Shown here in pieces: positions 12,301 through 49,399 of a stretch of 64,000 bases of DNA. Position 1 is the stretch's first letter, and each line of letters opens with the position of its first letter. The notes beneath the pieces were generated by a model that saw only the letters and a list, made by a program, of their open reading frames with translations, ran no database searches and was not told the DNA's origin. This DNA comes from Undaria pinnatifida. Taxonomy: Eukaryota > Sar > Phaeophyceae > Laminariales > Alariaceae. The stretch covers positions 14,125,020 to 14,189,019 of the forward strand of contig JABAKD010000016.1 in the NCBI GenBank assembly GCA_012845835.1, written 5' to 3'. The position numbers were made by a program, and so were the translations under genes.

Positions 12301-15059
12301 TGCGACGCGCGTGCAACACGTCGACATTGATACTGCCGCACGCTCTTCCTAGACGCGTGGCAACGTCGTAATCGTCGTTTTTTGTCGCTATATTTCAGGC
12401 AAGTGTTAAAAAGGTTGTATGATAGCACCTTTAGGTTTGGCTACAGTAGCAAAGCACCCTCCGTACCTCACCTGGGCTTAGCGAACCTGAGCTGAACGAC
12501 GAGGGAGATTAAGGAACAAGTCGTCAAGGCGGCGCACATGCACATCCTTTGGGCAGAAGGATTCACGAGCCGCTTGTACTTCTGCCTGAGGTCCCTGTTG
12601 TACACGACAAGGAGCCTGGCCGCTCGCAGGAGGTATGCTGTAGATATGACACCGAAAGAGAGGTCTGCCGACAGAGAGAGGGCTAGGGATGGGTTAGGGT
12701 TAGAGATGGGGTTAGGGGTTGGACTGGGGGTAGGGTTAGGGTCGGGATTGGGGTTAGGGTTGGGGTTAGGGTTAGAGATAGGGTTGGTATGCTGTAGATG
12801 TGACGCAAAAAAACAAGCATTTCCGAACGAGGGGCGTACGGATTGGCTACAAATAGGTACGGATTGGCTACAAATAGGGTTAGGGATAGGGTTGGTATGC
12901 TGTAGATAAGCAGGCAAAAACAAGGTCTGCCGACTGCAGAGGGCATGCATAGGATAGGGTTAGGGTTAGGGTTAGCGTTAGCGTTAGCGTGCTGCATGTG
13001 ATGGCGACAGAAAGGTCTGCCCACCGAGAGAGGTAAGGATAGGATAGAGTTACGGTTAGGGTTGGAGTTGGTATGCCGTAGACGTGATGCCAAAAGAAGG
13101 ATCTGCCGACCGAGGAGGTACTGAATGGTTGGGGTTGATAGGGTCAAGGGTTGGGATGCTGTAAACACGACGTCAACAGAAAAGTCGGCCGACCGAGGAG
13201 AGTATGGATGGCTAAGGGGTTGGGTTAGGGTTGGCATGCTGTAGGTGAATATGACCCCAAAAGAAAGGTCTCCCGATCGAGGGGGATACAACGGCGCCAC
13301 GGAAAAGTGCAGGCGGTGTCATACGGGTGGAACGAAAACAGCGTGTTGGTTTTTCAATTGGCGGGAAACACCCGTGATCGATACTATTATTGCTGCTGCT
13401 ATTACTTTTGCCCTCCGACATCGTAGCGTAGATGCAGTTCCTATAGAAATCGAGTATCTTTCCTATTCGTGCGCACGGCCGACGTAGTATGAGCGATATA
13501 AGTAAACGAAGTTTAAGTTTGGCTCAACCACATACCGGAGGTGCGGGCGTATTTGTAAGTACCGGTACCATGTGAACAACTGCGTATCAGCGAAACCTCA
13601 GCACACATTATTATCGCTTGCTTGATGCATGCGCAATAGTACGGTAGTAGCATCGACAGAGATCGCTCACTTTAGCGTGCAACAGAGCTGCGAGGCGAGG
13701 GGGGGGCGGTCGTGACGTAAATCGTCCGGAAATCTTAACGCGGGAGAATGTTGACGTTTGCGCGCATCAGTACCAAAAAAGTAACACACGCAACACGTAC
13801 AACAGGTTCGTGCATGGAGTTCGTTCTAAATACGATTACATGCTTGGCATGACTAGACCACTCTACAAAAACTGCGTGTACAAAATTTTCTGCTATGACG
13901 TTGGAGGGGGCTCGAGTTGCGCAGCTGACGTATTTACAGCCAGTGGGCCTAAACATGCGACAACGCACGACAGGCCCTCACTTGTTCACTTACATGAAGC
14001 CCAGATGGTGAAGGTGCAGGGGAAGTCGGATCCTATTATCTGCACGGCGAAAAGGGCGCGAGCACGCACGCAACGTTTCCAGGGTCATTATGATCCTATT
14101 GATATCATCTGCACGGCATAAAGGGCGCGTGTACGTAACGTCCAACATGCGATTACTGCCAAACCATCCTTTTCCTCGGGTGTACGGCAAAGACTATCCT
14201 TTCAAACAGCAGCCCCGCTGCTCACCGCCGCCGCTGCTGCTAGCCGCGACTACTTGTGTACTGAACGTTGACCGTGTACTTCGAAGTATAGGCTGCCCAA
14301 CCTACATTGCAATGAGATACCGGTGCATGATACCATGGGCACAATGCCGCAACGTACATCATAGAGTTTCACTCTGCTGCTGATGACAGGGTACCCTACG
14401 CCGTCCATGTCATATTATGGGAGTTCTGGAGATTATTGTAGGGTTTTACAAGTGCACCGTTGCTACACTACTGCTAGATCGCACGTACGGTCCAAGAACT
14501 GATAACGTGTCGCGTGCAGACCACGGGTGAGCACTACATGCGCGCTGACCCTACAAGCATAGACTAGTCATAGCGCCGTTCTAGCACCATACGTTTATTT
14601 GAGAAAAACTCGACAAACTGCTTTGTCTTTGCCACCACCATAATAAGCACCGCTCGCCCTACTCGTTGCTAGGGTTAGAGTTAAGGCTAAGGCTTAGGCT
14701 GTGAGAGTCAGGGATAGTCAGACCACGGGCTAGCACTCACTACATGAGCGTTGACGATAGCGCCGTTTTTGCACCGTACGTTTCTTTTACCAATTTGCAA
14801 ACTCGACGAGCTGTCTTCGCTACTACTACCCGCTCGCTAAACTCATTACTACCCCGGTAGACTTCTTATTTACCCCGGCCATCATCTGCAGGAACACCAA
14901 GATGACGTGAGCAACACCCGCGAGGCACAGCAGCAGAGGGGATCGAGCTGCAATCTCGAAGCATTCCTTGTGGCGCCACACATCCCAGACCAATCCAGCT
15001 CCCGTGAGAAAAACGAAGGCAGTTATGTAAAAGATAGCCCCGTTTATGAACCCGTTCAT
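5869..15059 (-). CDS. 7TM receptor with C-terminal RGS domain (partial model, five exons placed)
   Basis: The product is probably a membrane receptor or GAP that couples a seven-helix domain to RGS-mediated deactivation of a heterotrimeric G-protein alpha subunit, the architecture of plant AtRGS1 and related protist proteins. Placed minus-strand exons are 15,059-14,874, 12,637-12,472, 9,630-9,455, 8,968-8,856 and 6,339-5,869. From the second exon onward the phases agree (2, 1, 0), each with GT donors and AG acceptors. The helices fall as TM1 and TM2 in exon 1, the end of TM3 plus TM4 in exon 2, TM5 and the start of TM6 in exon 3, the rest of TM6 into TM7 in exon 4, then RGS. An exon for the start of TM3 is missing between 12,638 and 14,873; it must run from phase 0 to phase 1. 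The last RGS helix lies in an unfound exon below 5,869. The gene is divergent from the Prp5 gene. The RGS call is strong; the exact exon set is less so. Confidence 0.75.
6452..7204. repeat. (AAGGT)n pentanucleotide array, about 750 bp
   Basis: There are about 150 copies with scattered single-base variants (AAGGC, AGGGT, ATGGT, GAGGT, AAGGA). It lies in the intron just upstream, in transcript terms, of the RGS exon, ending about 110 bp before its acceptor. Read in the gene's direction it is (TTACC)n, pyrimidine-rich, each unit holding a CTTAC. It creates long Leu-Thr-Leu-Pro-Tyr ORFs that I do not consider genes. Confidence 0.95.
7287..7555. mobile_element. MITE-like element, copy 1
   Basis: This is about 269 bp with inverted termini of roughly 25 bp. 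The left end reads GCGCGTACTGCGATGGAGGT; the right end is the inverse of GCGTGCTACGATGGAGATGC. The interior shares AACCCAAAATCGT and TGCATGATTCTCGTTGT with copies at 49,923-50,222 and 54,076-54,329. It has no coding capacity. A CATACTGT microsatellite abuts its right end. Confidence 0.7.
7556..7806. repeat. (CATACTGT)n microsatellite
   Basis: About 30 copies of an 8 bp unit, with CATACTGC and CATACTAT variants, directly follow the MITE-like element. Confidence 0.95.
8461..8785. repeat. Two minisatellites inside an RGS-gene intron
   Basis: At 8,461-8,556 a 15 bp unit (TATGTGACGGTATGG) recurs about six times. At 8,680-8,785 a roughly 40 bp unit with TTGCCTAGCCGATGG and CAGCCCATACGGGA recurs two and a half times. 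Confidence 0.8.
8856..8968 (-). CDS. 7TM-RGS exon: TM6 end, loop and TM7
   Basis: The acceptor is TTTTTGTACAG. The reading continues LRTVHITLLKYSSWWTG, a polar loop (TDKTVPPT), then VHDLAACAAALY. The donor GTCAGG is non-consensus but gives phase 0, as the RGS exon requires, and joining completes a TM7-like stretch. A diverged copy lacking a good acceptor is present at about 9,080-9,200. The support is phase and topology, not a family motif, so this exon is tentative. Confidence 0.45.
9080..9200 (-). pseudogene. Decayed tandem copy of the TM6-TM7 exon
   Basis: On the minus strand the segment reads RTVHRTLLKHFSCWTGPNK, matching RTVHITLLKYSSWWTGTDK of the exon at 8,856-8,968. It lacks a convincing acceptor, and the TM7 part has changed. 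It lies in the same intron, upstream of the exon in the transcript. Confidence 0.55.
9455..9630 (-). CDS. 7TM-RGS exon: TM5 and start of TM6
   Basis: The exon encodes RRSGVCYFFAEGYSVFLPIT followed by ALYLMAMGAMANRLKDANDA and FQIRNEIGYICVATAITS. The segment after TM5 (N-R-L-K-D-A then I-R-N-E-I) resembles the conserved intracellular loop of 7TM-RGS proteins. The acceptor is GTGTTCCAG and the donor GTGGGG, ending in phase 1. Three truncated copies of its first 75-85 bp lie upstream in the transcript at about 9,735-9,825, 10,070-10,155 and 10,453-10,537. Confidence 0.7.
9735..10537 (-). pseudogene. Three truncated copies of the TM5 exon start
   Basis: Segments at about 9,735-9,825, 10,070-10,155 and 10,453-10,537 read on the minus strand as KRLVVCHFFSEGYGIFLPT, ARSGACHFFLEGYGIFLPIT and RRSGVCRFFWEGHSVFLPIT. 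All resemble the true exon's RRSGVCYFFAEGYSVFLPIT. Two keep the TGTTCCAG acceptor; the first does not. All stop matching after 75-85 bp and have no donor at the matching place. A roughly 105 bp tandem repeat (10,195-10,450) fills the space between copies. They could be decayed duplicates or mutually exclusive exons; decay is likelier. Confidence 0.6.
11850..11925 (-). pseudogene. Decayed copy of the TM4 exon end
   Basis: The minus-strand sequence parallels the last 75 bp of the exon at 12,472-12,637, with the AGGTTCGCGAAGGCCAG stretch in place of the true AGGTTCGCTAAGCCCAG, and a GTCAGG where the donor GTGAGG stands. It has a frame-breaking stop. Confidence 0.5.
12472..12637 (-). CDS. 7TM-RGS exon: end of TM3 and TM4
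   Basis: The exon encodes AYLLRAARLLVVYN, a basic loop (RDLRQKYKRL), then the helix MCMCAALTTCSLISLVV and LRFAKP. The acceptor is TATCTACAG and the donor GTGAGG, ending in phase 2 (AG), which matches the first base of the next placed exon. The R-A-x-R-L and Y-N pattern is what I expect after TM3 in this receptor family. The acceptor region has itself been amplified into the upstream minisatellite at 12,638-13,290. Confidence 0.7.
12632..13290. repeat. Minisatellite of splice-acceptor units separated by telomere-like tracts
   Basis: A unit containing GGTATGCTGTAGA, then a GAAAGAGAGGTCTGCC-like stretch, recurs seven times at spacings of about 80-155 bp. It begins at about 12,632, 12,785, 12,893, 12,988, 13,068, 13,155 and 13,234. 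Units are separated by TTAGGG-like runs, longest at 12,695-12,790 and 12,955-12,985. The first unit contains the true acceptor of the exon at 12,472-12,637, so the array has multiplied a 3' splice site. Confidence 0.75.
14874..15059 (-). CDS. 7TM-RGS exon 1: start codon, TM1 and TM2
   Basis: The exon encodes MNGFINGAIFYITAF followed by a hydrophobic run ending GLVWDVW, then a loop with the family-like string IAARSPLLL opening a second helix that ends LVFLQMMAG. The donor is GTAAAT, phase 0. The ATG at 15,059 is chosen because the reading begins a compact 62-residue two-helix segment; the frame stays open upstream to about 15,137, so a longer N-terminus is possible. A tandem duplication at 14,560-14,660 and 14,745-14,850 lies just past the donor. 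Confidence 0.65.
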
Positions 15060-15793
15060 TTTGAAACGATAACCACCACCACAACGGCTGATCCCCGGCC
15101 GCAGAGCCCCAAACCACCCAGCTCGCCTCCTATACAACCCAAAACACCACGGGAGAATTTATGGGTCGTGGGGTGACGCATTGCCACCGGCAGGGGCAGG
15201 GTTGAGAGCCCACAGCAAAGAGCGAGTTACGCTAGGCTAGTCGATGGTTCGATGGGTCGATGGGTGAAATCAGCGGTGAAATGGATCGACAAAATAAAAA
15301 TAACGGTTTCGTGTTCCGGTTCGAGTATGAGCGTAAACAAAAAAAAACCTGTACGATCGGCGATGGGGGTTAAGTTGCTGATGTGAGAGAGGCAACGCAG
15401 GCCCTACTTAGAGGTATGTTCTCAGGCTAAGGATAGCCATCCACTGCTTTGGGGCATTCAAGAAGATAGCGTTCGGTGTAAAGCGACAATCGGACCTTGT
15501 GGTTGCCTGCTGTCCGACGGAAAGGGGTTTAGTAAAGAGGCTTTGTATGGTTGGGGATTTTGTTAAAAATCCCCTGATGTGCCCAGGCAGCGCACACAGC
15601 CGCTCTCAGACAGAAAGTGACCGTGCTGTGGGCTATACGAGTGCTATTCCGCGGCAGCACTCGCTGCGCGAACCCTTTGGCATCTGGTGCCAACTAGACC
15701 CCGTCTGCTTGCGTTGCTTATTGCTTGGTGGAGGGCGTTATTTTCCAGCTCGCAACACTGCCTCAAAAACTTATCCTCTGACCTCGCTAAAAG
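15060..15793. promoter_or_regulatory. Divergent intergenic region between the RGS and Prp5 genes
   Basis: These 734 bp separate the two start codons, which face away from each other, so the promoters of both genes should lie here. I see no clear TATA box or other core element and no ORF with a recognisable product. Some of it may be 5' UTR or an upstream RGS-gene exon. Confidence 0.45.
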
Positions 15794-42061
<26,268 letters not shown>

Positions 42062-45000
42062 GGCGCGCCCGCGCGCTCAATTGCTCAAGCTGGGCGGGCG
42101 TCCGGCTAACCCTCGCAGCCCAACTCTGCGGATGGTGTGCGTGTGCTAGTCTGCGAGGGCACGGTTTCGCGCGCTTCGCCAACTGGGGGGTAGGGATGTC
42201 GGGGGGTAAGGGGGGGGGGGGGCGGGGGGGTTGCCTGTCCCAGCAGGGGTGATTAGCTGCTGCAGGTTTTAGTTAGGCTGTGGAGCTAGGTTAATGCTGA
42301 TGTTGGTTTCTTTGTACGCGTAGATGATGTGAACTGGCCACGCTGGGCCTTAGACGTGATTTGGGGTTTTCGGCGGGAGGTGATTTGAATTGAAATTACT
42401 GTAGAGGAGCTCTGCGGTCGCGGACGCTAGGCGAGGGGGGAAGGGGGGGGGGGGGGGGGGGGGGGTTGTTTGGTGTGTCGTTCCTACCTACACGTCAGTT
42501 TTGTGGCTGCGGGCAAGTAGGCGGTTTTTGCCGTAGTTCTTGCGGAGGCGGCGTCGGCGATGAGTTAGGGGTTTCGACTGAAGTTGCGTTGTTGTCGTTG
42601 CTGGTGCTGCCGCACCGGTAGGTACGGGACGACCGACCATCAGGTCCCTCTGTTGTACTGGTAAGTGGTATGGCAGGCCGAGACGGCCTGTCAAAGGCAG
42701 CTGCATCATGTGCGTGGCGTTGCAGTCGAGATCGAAACGCGGCCGATGCCTTATGCTCTGATAATCACCGATGCGCAAAACAGCCCACAGGACTGAGCGA
42801 CTGAGTGAGTGACTGCTTTCGGGATGCGATGGAGCGGCAGGACCAACGGCATGCTGCTCAGGGCGTTGCGACCACGCCAAGCCTGTCAACGGGCCAACGG
42901 TACGCACGGTTGAGCGCGGCTTGGTTCCCGCTGTCTTGGTGCTGTCTCGCTGTCCGGGCGCGGTGTGGTTGGCGACGTTGGCTTGTGAATCTTAAGCCCG
43001 AGCGGGAAAATCGAGCGTCTAATCGGATTTGTATCACGTGCCAACGACTCACGAAAGAGAGTGGGGGGCACTCCACCACTGGCACCCCCGTTATTTTCTG
43101 TTTTGGGGAAGAAATCTTCTTCCCCCCCCCCCCTGTGTTTTGATGTTATCCGTGCGTTCTACTGTAGTGTGGGCGGGTTAAGCTCATCTGTATAATATAG
43201 TATTCGTACACGATAGGCGGATTCGAGCGATTCCCTCCCTCCCTCCGCCGAGGTTGCAGGCCATGTGACGCAATGCACTGCTGTTTTCCATACAAGGCTT
43301 ACGAGAGGGCAAGTACCCCGTGTGTGCTACCACTCCCCGCAGGAGCCTTCTCGCTTGGGCGCGGAGCGAGTACTAGCTGGCGCCGATGGAGGCAGCCAAA
43401 CGGGCAGGCCGACATGCAGGTGGCAGTGGCTTCCGACCGCTCGCTGATGATGCGGGTGCCCATGCCGTTAACGGTGAAGTCATCGGTGCATCCATATTTG
43501 TGTGTCTGGGCGATGCGCCACCAACACTATCATTCGCGTCTGGCGGTTGCGTCAAAGTTCGCAAAACCATTCGGCTTACACGGTGTGCATCCGTACGTTA
43601 TCTTCTTGCGCATCGTGCGTGAGTTTGTTTATTTTTATTATGTTTGACTGCCTGCTGTTATTTGCGTTTCGTTTCACCTGCAAGACGAAAGGCACAAGAG
43701 GCACCTCTTGCTTCGGGACGTTTTTTTTTTGTGTGTTGTTGTGTTTTCGTTTTCTTTTCTGTCTTGCCTTTTCGTTGCCACCCCTTGCTTTCCTCTTTCG
43801 CCCGTTGGTCCAACCAGGGAGACACCCATGAGACACGGCAAAACCGGTCAACAGTCAACGTGAAGGGGAACAAACCACAACAAGCGGCAAAGAGACCAGC
43901 AAACCAACCCATAGCGGCAAGGACGGGGGTATGTATTAGAGTGGTATTGGATGTACCCATAGCGATATGGATGGGGTATGTGTTAATTTGACTAGGATTG
44001 GATGTAGGCAGGTGGCTTGCACGCCGATATGAAAGGGCGCAATGCTATCGTACCATGATTTGTGTAGCATGTTGGGGCTATTTTTTTACTTGTTTGATGG
44101 GTCTGCTCGGCGCATATAAGCATTGTTTAATCATTTTGCTGGTATTTTTGTGTCGCTCTGTTTTGAGAACAAATGCCAATACTTGAAACGTTTTTTTCAC
44201 CCTATCAGGTAGTCATTAGTTTCAGCCGTCGTTGCAGCATTAGAACGCTTAGTAGTAAGTCGAAGACAGTTATACCTGTGGTATGTTTGTGACGCTCGTA
44301 CACAGAAAAGGGCTATCGTGGAGACGGAAGGTGTTTTAGAGACGGATTTCCTCTGGACACTCGACTCGAGCACGTCGTTGGTGAATCATTCTGATTTCCT
44401 ACCAACCTGAAACTCCCTGTGCCTTTTCGTGTAATCGGGCTATCTATTTAGATGCGGTAATAAGCTGATGTGCGATCAACGCCCCTTCTATTTTATACCT
44501 ATTAATAGTACTTCGCAACCACTTGGTCGTAAATTTCATCTCTTTCTGTCAGCCTTGACGTTTCTTCTGGGGTTTCGGAATCTAATTTGTTTCTGTTTGT
44601 CCGTTCGAATTTCGCTCACAGGACCCATTATGTAAGCATTTTGCCTGGAACGTTCCAAAGATCGACACCGTGCCGCGACGGATATCGATAGCTGACGTGC
44701 ACAAACGCGTACTGCGCCGACTCTCGGCTTCACGGGTCCTCTGTACGTTGCACTAGAATGCCTGATACCCACCAAATAGCATACTATGGGAAACAGTCAT
44801 TTATCCAAGCCATCTTGTGTCCAGTTTTCGCCTCAGCGGTGAGCTCCCCAGAAATCCGGAGACCCTGTTAAAACTCAATCGCATCGAACCATAAATACAA
44901 ACGGTACACTGGCGATCAGCACGTCAATGTATTCATTTGGCGCTGCATCACATGCTGTAAAAAATCCCCGGGGAAAATGCTTGCGTCAAGACACGTTGTA

Positions 45001-45608
45001 AATAAAATATTGGAGTCCAGGCCTATCTGTTTCTCAAGCATTCTATCCCTTTAGATGTAGCTTCTGTTCTGGCTATTCCTCAGACAGCTATCTTTTCTTG
45101 CTCGCAGTTTTCTTTCCGGGGCTGATAACCTCCGCCTCAAAACTCCGACGGCCACACGCTCGCGGCGGTGTCTCCGCACCTGTTACCCGCCGCCATCTGG
45201 GATGTCTTACGGTTCTGTTCGCTGAGCTCGGCGAGCAATCACGGAGAAAGTCCCCGAAGTTGACATCACTTGCTCAAAGACTGAAGTCCTTGTATTCAAA
45301 ACAAATCGCGCCCAGTACACTGATGAAGACTAGTATATGCTGGTGGCTGTTGTCTAATATCAAGTCAAACATGTATTGATGTAGTGTAGTGTACTGACCG
45401 CTGGGCCATGTCTCTATTTCAAAGTCGAAGCCTTTGACCCAACCGAAGAGCGATACTACTTTGTAGTGAAGTATTGTGGAGATAGCCCCAAGTTGTTTTC
45501 ATCACGGGAGATTGCTCTGCCCATGCAGCGGCGATTCTGAAACGAGTTTTATTTCGTGCTCTGTGCGACATGAGCTGTGACATGGTGCACCTCAATGCGG
45601 GCCATGCA

Positions 45609-45680
45609 TCCTCGGTGGTCTAGTGGTGTGGTTCAAAGTTAGCATGTCATGCGAAATCGGTCAGTTTTTCAGTGGGCGCA
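45609..45680 (+). pseudogene. tRNA Asp/Glu-like relic
   Basis: The left half, TCCTCGGTGGTCTAGTGG, matches the acceptor and D-arm start of eukaryotic tRNA-Glu/Asp. A GCATGTCATGC stem would place GTC (Asp) in the anticodon loop. The T arm is degenerate (no TTCGA), and the 3' acceptor does not pair. A dead tRNA gene or the head of an old SINE is likely. Confidence 0.4.
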
Positions 45681-45941
45681 CACATGCCGTTTCATAACAA
45701 AATGCTCGGTTGTGCCAGATAGGTTGCTCTATTTTCAAGTCAAAGCTGATTCTTCAGCGGTCAAGCATCTGACCCACTTGAAAAGTAATGCCAATCTCGA
45801 CTGAAGTAGTGTGGAAGTTTGATCTTCTATTTGGAATGCCTTCGGAAATGAAGATTACAACATGTATCCAACCATTCGACGACCTTGCTGTTTTCTGACC
45901 ACGACAAAATCGAAGAACTAAGCAAAACTACGAACTTTTTA

Positions 45942-46276
45942 GGCGTTGCAGTGCAGAGGATTTGGGGACGTGGAACCAACTTCGTGACATCCCAGCAGCC
46001 GAAGTCACTGCTGAGGAAGGATCGCGCGCTGAAGATATTCGTTACTGCTGGGGCTATCATGGACAGCCGCAACAACGGTTCTTTTGCAGCCAGCCGAGAG
46101 GGCAGGAATACGTGCTTGCGGGCGTCGTGCATCCCCTCACCACGCACGTCTTTGTATTGTCAAGACCTACGCTGCCGGAAGATTGCGTATTTTCACTGAA
46201 CATACCAATTTCGCATCCAAACAAGATCTTACCGTGCGCTGAAGAGATGCGCGTCGGTATTCCATCGATCACATGA
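45942..46276 (+). CDS. Unrecognised ORF, possible exon or relic
   Basis: An open frame reads GTWNQLRDIPAAEVTAEEGS, then CWGYHGQPQQRFFCSQPRGQ and PEDCVFSLNIPISHPNK, ending at a stop at 46,274-46,276. Composition is protein-like but I do not recognise a family. A second protein-like frame (EERYYFVVKYCGDSPKLF) lies at about 45,445-45,540. They could be exons of an unknown gene or decayed transposon pieces. Confidence 0.2.
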
Positions 46277-48884
46277 GAGCACTAGACACAGCGAGCAGCA
46301 CATTGCCCAACGGAAAAAACAGGGTTGGGATTTAGATCGAGGCTGGGGCGACCCCAGACAATTCTATTGATATGCCCTTCCTTGTCAAAAATGTTGGGTG
46401 TCTGGAATACACCCACCCGCGTTGTCGGCGCGCTCCCAGTATGCGCTCTTGTCAGGCATGGGAAAGCGCCAAATGTTAGCTTCTCGGGTGCCTTGGTGTC
46501 CTCGTTAGCGGGACCCACGTGATGCATGTATGCGGTCTGTACTTCGTACAGTTGCCTAGGTTTCAAGCCGGGGCCTCTATTTCGAAAACCATTATCTTGA
46601 GCGTCCTATTGGCAGAAGTTGGTGAGGCGCATGGTTCGCGGCTTCTGAGTTACGCCAGACAGCCCTCAAGAGCATTGCTGCGTGAGCTTCTGCCCCGCAG
46701 AGTTTATGAACGGAAGGATGCCAGAAAGCTTGTCGTATTGATATCGGTTTAGTACAAAAGAGAGGTCATGAAGATGAGAAGAGGGGGAGGGTATGGTACT
46801 TGCAGCATCAAGCAAGAGACATTATAAATTGTTTCATAGTTTTGAGTTCTGTAATCCAACTTGACATCTGAATGACAAGTTTTACTATGCCGCATCCATC
46901 GAGGGGTCGTGTTAACGATAGTTACTTCGCTGTCCAGCAGTAGTCAGTGGCCAATGGATTTACTGGTCGGTAACATTGTCGGCTCTCGCGAGGTGGAAGA
47001 TTGAACGGAGGATTTCTGGAGTTTATGGGACGGCGTTGTGAATATGAATATATGGCATGCGTGTTGGTTCGGGGACATCTACGTATTATTTGATAGGGCA
47101 CGCACGTGAGGTTAACAACTTGGAGAGTAACGAGGACACGACGGGTACTAGAGAAGCGAAGCATAAGGCAGACAACAGGAAGCTGGTTGGTAGCCGATAG
47201 GCAGAATCAACTGCTGCTGCTGTTGTGATAACGGCTGACAGGATTAGCAGAAGTCTAAGTAATTCCAGATTTTCGTAAAGTGCAACAAAAAAATGTGCCA
47301 TATTCTCCAGGCTTCAGCCAGTAGTCTCACAAACGAAGAGTATGTTCATGACCCCCATTCAGCAGTTCAAAACCACGTTACATGAATTTAACTCCAAGGT
47401 TTGTATAGAGTAAGGCCGAAAAGCAACATCAATCCTGCTATCTGTATATAGATAGCTATATGCATGCGGAGGTTATTTGGCATGCTGTTCTCCGATGGCC
47501 TAGTTTTTTTTGTCGCACTTTCGGCTGCGGGGTAAGCAATGGGTCTGTCGGTGCCTTGGGACGCATGTCTGGACCCAGGCCAAGCTCCGTGACTGTGCTC
47601 TGAGCATTCGAAGTCACTAAGCTGGCTCTTTTGCCAAGGACTTGCGCTCCGCCTCGCTGAACCGAGGTGCATGGAAGCCCCTGTTTTTTTCCTACAGCCC
47701 GCTCCGCTCTAAGACCAACTCTTACGGGAGCCGAAACCGGAAGAAAACAAAACAATATTTCTCTTCGTCGTGTAGTCTAGAAACCCTAGGGCAGTGCTGT
47801 CGGTAGACATGATGAGCCATTCCAATCACCGCTACAGCTTTAAAAAATAATTGTGTTTTCCGCACACAGCACCTACCACCGCCACCGATAGGTCTTCGTC
47901 TCCCAGGCTACGAGATGACGTCAAACCTTCGAGGCTGTGTGCTACACTGCTCTGGCAGTGCTCTGTCAGGTTGAAGGGACGTTGATGCTATATGGCTGGA
48001 GTTCTCGCTCGAGACGTGAGGGCCTGGCGCATTTCTGGTTCTTTTGTTTTCGGACGAGACCATGTCGTGAACTCTATACCTGTGCCCTAGACGAATGATC
48101 TGGTTGCCGTCATCCTCTGGGAGGACGGCTCATCCATGCATGTGGCCGTTTATACTCTAGAGGCTCTTATGGCCACTCGTCTGACCACAGCGCGCAATAT
48201 TGTTTCCTGAGCTCGTACATACATATCTCTGTCACATACCAGGCATCTACAGCTCGGCAGCCTACCTATACCACCTGGCGGTTGGGTCCGTGCTCCATAT
48301 TCTCTTCGCTTCTTCGTTCTAAAGCAGGCAATAGTGTGTTGAGAGGAACTCGGGATCAGTAGGTCGTCGTTTTTTGTGACCGATGCCCTCACGGAGACCC
48401 TCGTGCCCCTGTGCTCCCGGAGGTCTCAATTGTGCGGGACTATTACATCATCGCCCGGCCTTTCTATCGTACCCAGTCGTGACTTGACCCCCACTCTGAA
48501 TCCACCACCATTATCTAACACACCGTCATAATAACATTCACACTATTTTGCACACCGTCGTATTCCTCCTTAAGATGACCTTGCATCGGGGCCTTGCTCT
48601 AAGCTCGAACTCCACAATTTAGCCGATGAGACGAGTCACCCCATCGTGCAGGGTATAGTTTTATGCTGTGACGAGACGTCCTCTAAACACGTTTTCACGT
48701 CCCCAAGGTATTACGAATAGAGACGGCCACATAAAACCACACACACCAAAAAACCACACACACCACATAATCTCATTTACCTCCCTTCGGTCTTCCGCCC
48801 TCATCGCTCGTTCTTCCGGGGGACGCGGAAAATGGCTATGATTTCGCATACTAGTCACATGGTGTAATATTCGAAATGGGGTTA

Positions 48885-49047
48885 TCGACCGACGACGATG
48901 TGACAGGAGGAGGGGGGGTTGCCAACCCGTGGCGTTGTCACAAGAGGGGGGGGGGTGTTGATCCGTCGTTTTGTGACAAAGGGGGAAGAGGAGTTATCAA
49001 CCCACGACGTTGCCACAAGGGGTGGGGGGTGTCGACCGGTGTCGCTT
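48885..49047. repeat. G-rich minisatellite, left part
   Basis: About four units of 40-50 bp combine ACGATGTGACAGG-like sequence with runs of seven or more G. The array resumes at 49,400, so the mini-element at 49,048-49,399 is inserted in it. Confidence 0.8.
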
Positions 49048-49399
49048 TTGCTATGAGGCTTAGTTTGGGTAAGCAATTGGTTAACCTTTTGCAAGTAGTC
49101 AAACGGACTAGTACCCCACCAATTCCTTAACAAATGGCGTCGTCGGCAGGACCATGGGTTTCCGGGTCGTGCGGTTGAATCCCACCATCCACAATAATAA
49201 ACTTTTACGACTTTCCCCATGTCGAACTCGAAAAATACCCCCCCTGGTATACCCAGGAAATTATACCGCTTGTATATTGACACGTCCGCCCGTATATCCG
49301 GCCGACCCGCTATCCCGCCGTTTCGGGGGGGGGGTGTTATAAGGCTTAGTTTAGGGGTGCAACATTTTGCAAATGGTCAACGCCACTAATTCCTCAACA
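49048..49399 (+). mobile_element. TRIM-like mini-retroelement, family A, copy 2
   Basis: The LTRs are at about 49,048-49,132 and 49,335-49,399; the 3' one ends early. Two bases after the 5' LTR comes TGGCGTCGTCGGCAGGACC, the predicted primer-binding site. A G run directly precedes the 3' LTR as polypurine tract. The T-arm-like segment GGTTGAATCCCACC is at about 49,163-49,180. It is inverted relative to the copy at 365-743 and is nested in a G-rich minisatellite. I see no clear target-site duplication. Confidence 0.75.

Larger units (their letters stand above)
42062..48875. other. Intergenic region with no confident gene
   Basis: It holds homopolymer G runs (42,208-42,232 and 42,438-42,466), a (CCCT)n patch near 43,228, and duplicated stretches. 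Several ORFs of 60-150 codons occur on both strands, often in overlapping frames, without recognisable motifs. A tRNA Asp/Glu-like relic is at about 45,609. Spliced genes with short exons could be hidden, but I cannot support one. Confidence 0.4.

Noticed and set aside
12695-12985. TTAGGG-like runs suggesting a telomere
   Set aside because: The runs are short, impure and internal to a gene intron, with genes continuing on both sides. They are interstitial telomere-like DNA at most.
42805-43647. Several overlapping 60-140 codon ORFs on both strands
   Set aside because: No frame has a recognisable motif, and both strands are open together, as expected of GC-rich non-coding DNA.
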